Assembly (NCBI GenBank): GCA_949472775.1
Contig: CASWVG010000028.1
Location: 1-35,128, forward strand
Length of the DNA: 35,128 bases
DNA from: an uncultured Lachnospiraceae bacterium
Lineage (GTDB): Bacteria > Bacillota > Clostridia > Lachnospirales > Lachnospiraceae
Direction: 5' to 3'
Shown here: positions 1 through 7,041 of the stretch, in pieces
Layout of the letters: the number at the start of each line of letters is the position of its first letter
How positions within the stretch are numbered: position 1 is the first letter of the stretch
The notes under the pieces: model-generated
The model's input: the letters and a program-made list of their open reading frames with translations, nothing else
What the model was told of the DNA's origin: nothing
Database searches by the model: none
Made by a program: the position numbers and the translations under genes

Positions 1-51
1 CGACCTACACCCTTAGCAGGGGCGCCTCTTCAGCCTCTTGAGTATTTCTCC
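1..51 (-). tRNA. tRNA-Ser(GCT), 5' part, cut by window edge
   Basis: Read on the minus strand, the segment starts GGAGAAATACTC, followed by a D-arm CTCAAGAGGCTGAAGAG and an anticodon arm CGCCC-CTGCTAA-GGGTG whose seven-base loop carries anticodon GCT. It then enters GTAGGTCG, the start of the long class II variable arm, and is cut by the window start. The acceptor and D-arm sequence is the usual bacterial tRNA-Ser pattern. The rest of the variable arm, the T-arm and the 3' end lie outside the window. Confidence 0.9.
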
Positions 52-109
52 ACAGTCTGAACTATTCCTCTACCAAATATATAGTTCCACGTCTCCACAA
101 CGCAAAGTA

Positions 110-138
110 ATTATACATAAGGTAATTTTGTTTGTCAA
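110..138 (-). promoter_or_regulatory. Consensus sigma-A promoter of the tRNA-Ser gene
   Basis: On the minus strand TTGACA (138-133) is followed by a 17-bp spacer and TATAAT (115-110), a perfect match to both vegetative hexamers. It lies about 60 bp upstream of the tRNA 5' end, so a short leader is transcribed before the tRNA, as is usual for stable RNA genes. Confidence 0.85.
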
Positions 139-147
139 TGCCTTTTC

Positions 148-188
148 GCGGATTCCTTTGTAAAATCTGTTTATAAATTTTAATCCGC
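148..188 (-). other. AT-rich hairpin downstream of the fumarase beta gene
   Basis: GCGGATT (148-154) and AATCCGC (182-188) form a 7-bp stem with an AT-rich interior that can pair further. It lies between the fumarase stop and the tRNA promoter, where a terminator is expected, but there is no clear T-run after it on the minus strand, so termination is only a guess. Confidence 0.3.
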
Positions 189-243
189 ATCTTATTCTTA
201 CAATCTCAGCAATACGCGCTTCTCCCTGTATTGATAATAGATA

Positions 244-795
244 CTACAACTTACAGTATTCCCCGATTGCCGTCTCATATAAATTTTGTCCCATGGAATC
301 AATTACCACAATCACCGGAAAATTTTCGACTTCAAGCCTGCGAATCGCTTCCGTCCCCAGATCGTCATAGGCAATCACTTCCGACGCTTTGATAGAACCG
401 GCAAGAAGTGCGCCTGCGCCGCCCACCGCAGCAAAATACACCGCCCCGTTTCTGACAATCGCCTCTTTCACCGCTTCCGAACGTTTTCCCTTGCCTATCA
501 TACCTGTCAATCCCAGATCCAGAAGAGCCGGCGCATACTTATCCATGCGGCTGGCCGTAGTAGGCCCGGCAGAACCAATCGGTCTGCCTTCCCTTGCCGG
601 AGACGGACCCATATAATAGATGACATTATCTTTCATTTCCAAAGGCAGCGCTTCCCCTTTTTCCAACGCTTCATGCATTCTCTTGTGAGCTGCGTCGCGC
701 GCAGTATATATCGTGCCCGTAAGGTATACGTAGTCTCCTGCCCGCAGTTCTCTGGCCGTTTCTTTATCAATAGGTGCTTTTATATATCGCTCCAT
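244..795 (-). CDS. Class I fumarate hydratase / tartrate dehydratase, beta subunit
   Basis: This 183-residue protein matches the C-terminal (beta) half of iron-sulfur class I fumarases and L-tartrate dehydratases. Recognisable landmarks are the GPTTASRMD segment near residue 78, GMIGKGKRS near residue 98 and the glycine-rich VYFAAVGGAGALL stretch near residue 120. In the two-subunit form found in many anaerobes, alpha carries the [4Fe-4S] cluster and beta completes the active site that hydrates fumarate to malate. The alpha gene is directly upstream (165-bp gap), so the pair is probably one transcript. A weak AAAGG ribosome site precedes the ATG. Sequence alone does not separate fumarate from tartrate as substrate; fumarase is the default. 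Confidence 0.93.
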   Translation of the reverse strand: MERYIKAPIDKETARELRAGDYVYLTGTIYTARDAAHKRMHEALEKGEALPLEMKDNVIYYMGPSPAREGRPIGSAGPTTASRMDKYAPALLDLGLTGMIGKGKRSEAVKEAIVRNGAVYFAAVGGAGALLAGSIKASEVIAYDDLGTEAIRRLEVENFPVIVVIDSMGQNLYETAIGEYCKL

Positions 796-960
796 AAGCT
801 TTAACCTTTCTTTTGCATTCTAAAACCCTGTCATTTCCGGGCGAAAATAAATACATATTGTGTCTGTTCAAATTAAAAACACTATATATATTATTATAGA
901 AGAAACACCTCTCAAAATTTTACACAGTCATATCCGAAATGTCGCACTCGCAACATTCCT

Positions 961-1803
961 TTACAGCACCCGCACTGCATGTCTGTTCACATGACAGCAG
1001 ATATTGACCGCAACAGGCAGCCCCGCTATATGTGTGGGATAAGTCTCTATATTAACAGCCAGTGCCGTTGTTGTACCGCCAAGACCTCCCGGTCCGATTC
1101 CGGTTTTGTTGATCTGTGATAGCATTTCCTCCTCCAGTTCCCTGACATAAGGAACCTCCGACCGCTCTTCAACCGACCTTGTCAGCGCATGCTTCGCCAT
1201 CAGCGCACACTTCTCAAAGGTGCCGCCGATCCCGACGCCAACCACCATGGGCGGGCAGGCATTGGGACCCGCATCCCTCACTGCTGTCAGGATTGCATCT
1301 TTCACTCCCTCCACACCGTCAGCCGGTTTCAGCATAAACACCCTGCTCATGTTCTCGCTGCCAAAGCCTTTCGGCGCAACGGTGATCTTAACCTGCTCCC
1401 CCGGAACAATTTCGCTGTGTATGACTGCCGGCGTATTGTCCTTTGTATTTTCACGGATCAGTGGATCACCCACCACTGACTTGCGCAGATAACCGCACGT
1501 ATAACCCTGCCGCACACCTTCATTGACCGCATCGGTCAAATTCGTACCCTCAAAGCGTACGTCCTGCCCTATTTCCAGAAATACCACCGCCATTCCCGTG
1601 TCCTGGCAGATCGGAATCATGTCCTTCCCGGCAATTTCCAGATTTTCCTGCAGTTGTCCCAGAATCTGCCTTCCCAAGGGCGCTTCTTCCGCCTGTGCCG
1701 CGCATTTCATCTTCCGCTCCATATCCGCAGAAAGAAAGTGGTTCGCTTCGATGCACATTTCCTTGATATTCCGGGTAATTTCTTCCGTTGCTATCGTCCG
1801 CAT
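961..1803 (-). CDS. Class I fumarate hydratase / tartrate dehydratase, alpha subunit
   Basis: This 280-residue protein is the N-terminal (alpha) half of class I, oxygen-sensitive [4Fe-4S] fumarases. Three cysteine sites expected to bind the cluster are visible: Cys66 in CQDTG, Cys183 in NACPP and Cys269/270 in ICCHVNRH. The glycine-rich GIGPGGLGGTTTA segment (residues 235-247) is typical of the family. Length is normal. A good GGAGGAAAC ribosome site sits just before the ATG at 1803. It works with the beta subunit encoded next. Known role: reversible hydration of fumarate to malate in an incomplete, often reductive, anaerobic TCA branch. Tartrate dehydratase is the main alternative. Confidence 0.93.
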   Translation of the reverse strand: MRTIATEEITRNIKEMCIEANHFLSADMERKMKCAAQAEEAPLGRQILGQLQENLEIAGKDMIPICQDTGMAVVFLEIGQDVRFEGTNLTDAVNEGVRQGYTCGYLRKSVVGDPLIRENTKDNTPAVIHSEIVPGEQVKITVAPKGFGSENMSRVFMLKPADGVEGVKDAILTAVRDAGPNACPPMVVGVGIGGTFEKCALMAKHALTRSVEERSEVPYVRELEEEMLSQINKTGIGPGGLGGTTTALAVNIETYPTHIAGLPVAVNICCHVNRHAVRVL

Positions 1804-1909
1804 GTTTCCTCCGTTTTCATATGTTCAACCCGCACTCCTCCCGAAGCACCATCCTCCCGTCAAACGCGTGCAGACACAGTTTGCCGGCGAATCCGCTCCG
1901 GTTTAGCCA

Positions 1910-2314
1910 TCAATCGACAATCTGCGCTCTGACTTTCTCCAGCTCTTCCGGTTCCACTTCCTGCGGTTTCCAGCCGATCTTCTGACCGTCCGCGCTGTAA
2001 CGTGGTATCAGATGAAGATGAAAGTGAAACACTGTCTGTCCTGCGAGATCACCGTTGTTCTGTACCAGATTAAATCCCTCGCATCCAAGTTTTTCGCGCA
2101 TTTTAAGCGCCATCTTTTTTGCCAGCTTCATAACCTCGCCGGCACTCTCCTCCGGCAGCTCAAAAAGATCCGCATAGTGTTCTTTGGGAAGAATCAGCGC
2201 GTGACCTCTGGTCGCCGGTCCCTGATCAAGAATGACGCGGAACTTCTCGTCTTCATACAACGTCTTTGTGGGAATTTCCCCATTTGCAATTTTGCAAAAA
2301 ATACAAGTATCCAC
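1910..2314 (-). CDS. HIT family (histidine triad) nucleotide-binding hydrolase
   Basis: This 134-residue protein carries the HIT signature HFHLHL at residues 97-102, whose central histidine is the family's nucleotidyl acceptor. The N-terminal CIFC pair (Cys4, Cys7) is typical of zinc-binding HINT-type members. Length is normal for a single-domain HINT. Known family activity is hydrolysis of nucleoside phosphoramidates and related AMP conjugates; the physiological substrate is usually unknown. The start is a GTG at 2314, supported by GGAGG about ten bases upstream. It lies about 105 bp from the fumarase alpha gene and shows no functional link to its neighbours. Confidence 0.92.
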   Translation of the reverse strand: MDTCIFCKIANGEIPTKTLYEDEKFRVILDQGPATRGHALILPKEHYADLFELPEESAGEVMKLAKKMALKMREKLGCEGFNLVQNNGDLAGQTVFHFHLHLIPRYSADGQKIGWKPQEVEPEELEKVRAQIVD

Positions 2315-2380
2315 TTTTCAGTTCCTCCATTTATAAAATCGCTTTTTTTAGCTCTCATTTATAAGACAAGACTCTGAAGC

Positions 2381-3379
2381 TCAGCCCGCCCCGAACTGCA
2401 GCACCATATCAAGCGAACGTAGCACCTTAAAATCACCCTTCATTTTCATATCGCCTGCCATAAAAGACGTCTGAAAGCTTGTCCTCCCCGATACGATATC
2501 TGAAAAAGACGCGCGGTCAAGCTGTATTTCCACATCCACGCGCCCGCCCTCTCCATAATGACAGTCGATGCTGGCGCCGTCTATCACAATCATAAGCGGC
2601 GTCTTTTTCTCCTCGATCACTACCTTAAATCCCGCCGCAAAGCCCGGCTGCGGCACGAAATGCTGCCGGATCTCCTCGATAAATTCCGTCGTGTCTTCCT
2701 TCTCGCTGCTGCCCATCATATCGCGGAACAGACTTGCAAGCTCCTGAATATCCGCCTTCTGCCGCTGCACATAAGTATCGTCCGCCACATACTGGGAAAG
2801 CTGTTCAGACTCCTGCGGCGTAAAATTAACGGTCTTTGTAATAGCCACCTTCTGTTTCACCGCCTGATTGCTTGCCGGCAGACAGGGCATTTTCTGATTG
2901 ATCGTGCGGTAAAGGTTCTCCGCATTTTTCTCAATGATTCTGATATAATCTCCGTTTTCCTCCAGAAGAGACGTATCCGCGATATAGCCGCAAAGTCCAC
3001 TGCAGGGAAGTCCGCCGAGAATCTCCCACGCCGTGGCAAGATTCAGCTTAGCTTCCTGCTCCCCGTAGGTAGTGGACATGACGATCGGGCACATATAAAT
3101 CCGGCTGATTTTTTCTTTATCGCCGTAAAGCCAGCAGGCATCCAGAAAAAGCTGCATATAGCCGCCGATCCCGTACCATTCCAGCGTCGTCGCCAGAATC
3201 ACGCCGTCCGCGTTTTTCAAAGTCTGCGGAAGTGTGGGAATGCTGTTTTTCTGCTCATAAAGATAGAAAACTTCCACTGTCACGCGAAGTTCCTCCAGCA
3301 CCTCCTTCATCTTCTTGATCACAAACAGCGTGGGATCATCCATCAGACCCCTTCCGCCATAATAGATATTGATCTGCAT
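2381..3379 (-). CDS. Flavodoxin-like NAD(P)H oxidoreductase fused to an SCP2-like domain
   Basis: This 332-residue protein has two parts. Residues 1 to about 165 look like a flavodoxin/NADPH-dependent FMN reductase fold: an alternating N-terminal strand-helix, a DGVILATTLEWYGIGG region near residue 78 and a Gly-rich LGGLPCSGLCGY segment. From about residue 230 the sequence resembles an SCP2 sterol-carrier lipid-binding domain, with the typical pattern of repeated strands ending in a MAGDMKMKGDFKVLRSLD-like segment. Known families: FMN-dependent reduction and small hydrophobic ligand binding. Combining them suggests a reductase for a lipophilic substrate, but that is inference. AAGGAAAG precedes the ATG. 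A 51-nt hairpin separates it from the rhomboid gene upstream. Confidence 0.75.
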   Translation of the reverse strand: MQINIYYGGRGLMDDPTLFVIKKMKEVLEELRVTVEVFYLYEQKNSIPTLPQTLKNADGVILATTLEWYGIGGYMQLFLDACWLYGDKEKISRIYMCPIVMSTTYGEQEAKLNLATAWEILGGLPCSGLCGYIADTSLLEENGDYIRIIEKNAENLYRTINQKMPCLPASNQAVKQKVAITKTVNFTPQESEQLSQYVADDTYVQRQKADIQELASLFRDMMGSSEKEDTTEFIEEIRQHFVPQPGFAAGFKVVIEEKKTPLMIVIDGASIDCHYGEGGRVDVEIQLDRASFSDIVSGRTSFQTSFMAGDMKMKGDFKVLRSLDMVLQFGAG

Positions 3380-3400
3380 AAGACTCTTTCCTTTCTCGTG

Positions 3401-3451
3401 ACAGTTCGACTTAGAACTTTACAGCAAGTGCAAAGTCCTAAGCTGAACTGT
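3401..3451. repeat. Long imperfect hairpin between two genes
   Basis: ACAGTTC (3401-3407) pairs with GAACTGT (3445-3451), and inside it CTTAG/CTAAG and ACTTT/AAAGT pair around a loop of about 11 nt. On the minus-strand RNA two intervening positions become G-U pairs, giving roughly 19 pairs with one mismatch. There is no T-run, so it is not a standard intrinsic terminator. It occupies most of the gap between the rhomboid stop and the flavodoxin start. Confidence 0.55.
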
Positions 3452-3459
3452 TACTTTTC

Positions 3460-4506
3460 TCATCCATGCCCGGAAAACACCTTTATTTTCTTGCATGCCA
3501 CACTGACAGCCGCCGCCGCAAATCCCATCAAAACACCGCCCACATGTGCCGCGTTGTTCACGCCAGGACTGGTAAAACCGCAGTAGAGCGAAAAGGCAAT
3601 CGCAAACGCCACCCTGCCTGCCGTCATGGCTTCCAGCTTTCCCCGATGCGCCATAACCAGAAACAGCAGGGCACCCTCCACGCCGAAAACCGCGCCGCTC
3701 GCCCCCGCTGAACTGCCATAGGCATTCGTTAAAAGCTCGTACCCCATGGAAAAAACATTCCCCGCAAGACCGGAAAGCACATAAAGCGCCGTATAGGGAA
3801 ACGCTCCCAGTTTGCGTTCCACAATCGCTCCCACATAATACAGGACGATCATGTTGCTGAAAAGGTGCTCCACATTCCAATGTAAAAACATGCTTGTAAA
3901 CAGGCGGTACCATTCCCCCTGCCAAAGCGCCGTCACACTAAACGCACCCTTATTATATAACAAATCTCCCGTAAATGTACATATCAGAAATATAATTACA
4001 TTCACTGCCACCAGAACAACATTAACCCGCGACAGCGCCCGCCAGTCTGTCTTATTTTGCGGTTCGGCATTCGATCCTGGCTCCTTCACGTCCTCCCGTG
4101 CCGGCAAAAACAGATACTCCTCCAGAATATCTTTCCAACCGTAAAAATCCGCCACCTGTGTTTCGTGGATCAGCAGACGATATTCCCGCGAATCAATAAC
4201 CCAGCAAAAGCTGTCCCCGCCGCAAAGTCTTCTCGCCTTATCGGTGTCGTCGCACAAAACCAGCGTCATCACATGGACTTCCCGCTCGCCCTTGTCGTGG
4301 AAAAAAGATGCTATCTGCTCTTTCAGATGCGTATACTGATCCATGGAAATATAGAGTCCCTGCCTGTAATCAATCACATGGAGCACAGTAATTCCCTGCA
4401 CTTCCCTGCGGCAGTAAAAGTTAAATTCGGGCAGATTAGACGGTATTTTACCATAGCCCTGCTCAAAGAACAAATTTTCCAGTCGATTCAACGTTAACAT
4501 ATCCAT
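3460..4506 (-). CDS. Rhomboid family intramembrane serine protease
   Basis: This 348-residue protein has a soluble N-terminal domain (about 1-155) and a C-terminal rhomboid core. The catalytic pair is visible: Ser270 in GASGAVFG and His321 in NNAAHVGG. The HWNVEHLFSNM loop near residues 209-219 is the conserved segment after the first core helix. Hydrophobic helices fill residues 160-340. Known activity: cleavage of membrane-protein substrates within the bilayer. The soluble front domain contains a possible nuclease-like or regulatory fold that I do not recognise. No strong ribosome site precedes ATG 4506; the ATG two codons later (4500) is an equal choice. The substrate is unknown. Confidence 0.92.
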   Translation of the reverse strand: MDMLTLNRLENLFFEQGYGKIPSNLPEFNFYCRREVQGITVLHVIDYRQGLYISMDQYTHLKEQIASFFHDKGEREVHVMTLVLCDDTDKARRLCGGDSFCWVIDSREYRLLIHETQVADFYGWKDILEEYLFLPAREDVKEPGSNAEPQNKTDWRALSRVNVVLVAVNVIIFLICTFTGDLLYNKGAFSVTALWQGEWYRLFTSMFLHWNVEHLFSNMIVLYYVGAIVERKLGAFPYTALYVLSGLAGNVFSMGYELLTNAYGSSAGASGAVFGVEGALLFLVMAHRGKLEAMTAGRVAFAIAFSLYCGFTSPGVNNAAHVGGVLMGFAAAAVSVACKKIKVFSGHG

Positions 4507-4566
4507 GAGAAAAGAGTATCATTTTCAGTCAGGGATGTCAAACCGCTGTCGGATGGCCACCGTGAT

Positions 4567-5163
4567 CTAAAACAAACTCATCTGCCGATATCCCTCCGCT
4601 TCACTCTTCTGTCTCCGCAGTTTCTCAAAATGCCTGTCCAGCAATTCTTCCGCCTCCGTTTCCGAAAACAGCCATTCCTCCATATTTTCCTTTCGGATTA
4701 TAAGCGGCATACGGCCGTGTATTCCGGTCATGCACCCCTCCGCCTCGCGGGTAAGGATGGTAAATCGGTCGCCCTCCGGATCTTTATGGTAGATTCCCGC
4801 CAGATACAAAACTTCTTCCGGCGCGAAAAACGTATACTTCTCCTTTTTCTTTGCGCCGATATCCTTCCATTCATAAAACTTACATGCCGGAACCAGACAG
4901 CGACGCGCCTCAAAATCATAGCGGAACATAGGACGCTCTCTTACCGTTTCCGTTCTGGCATTAAAAATCAAAGTATTATTCCTTGCAGACGCATAGCCCC
5001 ACTTAAGTACATCAGCCACCATACTGTCCTGATCTGCCCGAAGCACTAACGCCGGTTCCGACGGATGCACATCCCCCATTTTCGCATTCTTCCGGTCGAT
5101 TCTCCCGGCTATCTTCTCAATCTCACGCACTGTCTCATCATCTATATAAAATCTTCCGCACAT
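4567..5163 (-). CDS. yedK: SOS response-associated peptidase (SRAP, YedK/HMCES family)
   Basis: This 198-residue protein starts MCGRF, so removal of Met exposes the catalytic Cys2 that forms a thiazolidine crosslink with abasic sites in single-stranded DNA. Asn68 in FNARTE, Glu98 in FYEWK and His149 in GIHGRMP match the other conserved SRAP residues. I chose ATG 5163 rather than the upstream ATG at 5208 because Cys2 must be N-terminal and GGGAGAG lies just upstream; the longer form would bury the cysteine. The gene begins about 40 bp after dinB and is probably in the same LexA-controlled transcript. Its expected role is shielding abasic sites while the polymerase upstream deals with other lesions. 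Confidence 0.95.
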   Translation of the reverse strand: MCGRFYIDDETVREIEKIAGRIDRKNAKMGDVHPSEPALVLRADQDSMVADVLKWGYASARNNTLIFNARTETVRERPMFRYDFEARRCLVPACKFYEWKDIGAKKKEKYTFFAPEEVLYLAGIYHKDPEGDRFTILTREAEGCMTGIHGRMPLIIRKENMEEWLFSETEAEELLDRHFEKLRRQKSEAEGYRQMSLF

Positions 5164-5204
5164 AGTTTCTCTCCCATTCTCTTCGTCAAATCTGCAGGCA
5201 TTCT

Positions 5205-6494
5205 TCACAGATCTCTGACATTTTCTCCCTCTATATCTATTCCTAATGTAACCCCGCTGCGCCTCTCCTTATTCAGTCCGCCGCTCATATGGGAGACATT
5301 TCCTTTCAGGAAGCTTGCCCGGAAAATCGCATCCTCCCCGTATTTTTCACGAACCTTATCTACTGCCTTGTCCAGTTTTTCCAGTTTGTCGCTTTTTTCC
5401 AGATCAAATATGCTGTACTGCCGCCCGGCATTCTCCTGCACCTTCGTCGTATGGACTCCGAGCTGCCGGATCGGCGTTTTCTTATCCCACAACTTATCGA
5501 ACACCTGGCAGGCGGCTCCGTAAATTTCCTCTGTGATATTTGTGGGAGAGTCCAACTGCATCTGCTTGTTCATGCGCTGAAACTCAAAGGTTGTCAGATG
5601 TACGCTGACCACACCGATCATCACGCCGTCAGCCCTAAGCCGCGTCCCCACCGTCTCACTTAAAGACAGCAGCAAATGTTTCGCATACTCCTCCGTCACA
5701 ACGTCCACCGGAGCTGTCATGCTATTCCCATATCCCTTATTGGCTTCATGGGAAATCATGCCCGGTTCCAGGTCGACACCTCTCGCAAATCCCTGTATTG
5801 TCTGCCCATGCTTTTTTAGCAGAGAGCGGATCATTCCCTCGTCCGCCTGCGCCAGTTCTCCAATCGTCTTTATGCCGACCTTATGCAGCTTCTCCACCGT
5901 TGCCCGTCCTGCCAAAAACAAATCAGAGACGGGGAGCTGCCACATCTTCTGTTCGATCTCTTCGGGAAACAGGGTGTGCACTTTATCCGGTTTGGAAAAA
6001 TCCCCCGCCATTTTGGAGAGAAGGAAATTGGTCGAGATGCCAACATTCACCGTAAAGCCGAGCTCATCTCTGATCCTGTCCTTCAGTTCATACGCCAGAT
6101 TCACCATCTGGCCGCGGCCGTACAACTTTTCAAACCCCTCAAACACTACCCATGCCTCGTCGATACTGTATTGGACCACGTTGTCGCTGTACTCTTTCAG
6201 TATGTTCATAAAGGCACGTGACGATTTGACGTATAAGCCGTAATCCGGCGGCACAATCACCAGTCCCGGACATTTTCTCTGCGCAGCTACAATGGGTTCT
6301 CCCGTCTTTATTCCGTATTTTTTTGCAGGAGTGCTCTTTGCCAGAACAATTCCATGACGTTTCTCCTGATCCCCGCCCACAATGCTCGGTATCAGTCTGA
6401 TGTCGTCCTTCTCTCCCAGCACATCCACCCGGTACGCTGCAGTCCATGCGAGAAAGGCGCTGTTGACGTCTATGTGAAATACATATTTACTCAT
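5205..6494 (-). CDS. dinB: Y-family translesion DNA polymerase (DNA polymerase IV-like)
   Basis: The protein is 429 residues from the chosen start. FHIDVNSAF (residues 6-14) carries the first catalytic Asp9, and YSIDEAWV carries Asp112/Glu113, the second metal-binding site. A helix-hairpin-helix-like thumb region follows (TIGELAQ near residue 210) and then a little-finger domain. QYSIFDL in the C-terminal third resembles a beta-clamp binding motif. I chose ATG 6494 because family members begin only a few residues before FHIDVNSAF and because it follows the upstream stop by two bases (TAG-GG-ATG), implying translational coupling. ATG 6521 is possible and would overlap the upstream gene. It lies in the LexA-box operon. 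Confidence 0.95.
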   Translation of the reverse strand: MSKYVFHIDVNSAFLAWTAAYRVDVLGEKDDIRLIPSIVGGDQEKRHGIVLAKSTPAKKYGIKTGEPIVAAQRKCPGLVIVPPDYGLYVKSSRAFMNILKEYSDNVVQYSIDEAWVVFEGFEKLYGRGQMVNLAYELKDRIRDELGFTVNVGISTNFLLSKMAGDFSKPDKVHTLFPEEIEQKMWQLPVSDLFLAGRATVEKLHKVGIKTIGELAQADEGMIRSLLKKHGQTIQGFARGVDLEPGMISHEANKGYGNSMTAPVDVVTEEYAKHLLLSLSETVGTRLRADGVMIGVVSVHLTTFEFQRMNKQMQLDSPTNITEEIYGAACQVFDKLWDKKTPIRQLGVHTTKVQENAGRQYSIFDLEKSDKLEKLDKAVDKVREKYGEDAIFRASFLKGNVSHMSGGLNKERRSGVTLGIDIEGENVRDL

Positions 6495-6496
6495 CC

Positions 6497-6796
6497 CTAC
6501 AGGAATTGGAAGATTCTCCATCGCTGGGTTTCGATATTGTACCGCACCTCTAAGGTTTTACACATATCTCCCATTCTGATCTTACAGATAAACTGTTTCT
6601 CCCTGATGCCGACATACCTCTTCTCATCCCGCGACACGACCTGTTCAATCCGGTATAACCTGATCTCGTGTTCTTCCGTCTCAAGGCGGAACCATTGCGG
6701 CGTGATCCTGCCGTCCCGTTCGGTCAGCGACATCATCTGAACCGGAATATTGGTCTGTCCATCAGACAACATTCCCTCGTGAAGCCTCTCTTCCAT
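6497..6796 (-). CDS. Unknown 99-residue protein leading the dinB operon
   Basis: I do not recognise the family. The protein starts MEERLHEGML, has no membrane segment or signal peptide, and its second half is rich in alternating charged/hydrophobic residues (EIRLYRIEQVV, YVGIREKQFICKI, TLEVRYNIETQRWRIFQFL), suggesting a small beta-rich fold. The ATG at 6796 is chosen because GGGGGAGGTGAAGGA lies directly upstream; a longer frame to 6925 would start inside the promoter. It is the first gene after the LexA-type promoter and is coupled to dinB by a two-base gap. Position resembles that of YolD-like proteins next to UvrX-type polymerases in bacilli, but I see no clear sequence match. A polymerase accessory role is inference. 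Confidence 0.8.
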   Translation of the reverse strand: MEERLHEGMLSDGQTNIPVQMMSLTERDGRITPQWFRLETEEHEIRLYRIEQVVSRDEKRYVGIREKQFICKIRMGDMCKTLEVRYNIETQRWRIFQFL

Positions 6797-6831
6797 TCCT
6801 TCACCTCCCCCCTGCCGGTAAATGTAACTCC

Positions 6832-6860
6832 ATGTTATCAAACGTATGTTCTCTTGTAAA
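6832..6860 (-). promoter_or_regulatory. LexA-box promoter of the small ORF-dinB-yedK operon
   Basis: On the minus strand TTTACA (6860-6855), a 17-bp spacer and TAACAT (6837-6832) form a sigma-A promoter. The spacer and its edge hold AGAACATACGTTTG (6852-6839), which matches the Gram-positive LexA/DinR site CGAACATATGTTCG at 11 of 14 positions with the GAAC half intact. A repressor there would block polymerase directly. The first ribosome site follows about 30 bp downstream. Confidence 0.85.
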
Positions 6861-6910
6861 GATGAAATATTTACCTGCACGGTTATAGGTGTATTTATAA
6901 GAAGATAAAT

Positions 6911-6938
6911 TACACCGCAGCCCATAGCTTACGGTGTA
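6911..6938 (-). terminator. Possible terminator after the Tad operon
   Basis: TACACCG (6911-6917) and CGGTGTA (6932-6938) form a 7-bp stem with a short inner AGC/GCT pairing. On the minus strand it is followed by a weak A/T tail (ATTTATC). It lies about 100 bp past the last Tad operon gene and before the SOS promoter, the right place for a terminator, but the U-tract is poor. Confidence 0.35.
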
Positions 6939-7041
6939 TTGTGTATTATGTATTACCTATTTGTCCTGGTGTCGCATGTCTTCCTCACGCATACAGAACA
7001 AGCTGCAGACAATGATGCGCCCGTTGTAATACCCATAATAT

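Noticed and set aside
148..188. Strong terminator after the fumarase genes
   Set aside because: The hairpin lacks a T-run on the minus strand; listed only as a hairpin.
6797..6925. Longer start of the small SOS protein, hydrophobic at the front
   Set aside because: It would begin upstream of the promoter -35 box and LexA site; ATG 6796 has an excellent ribosome site.
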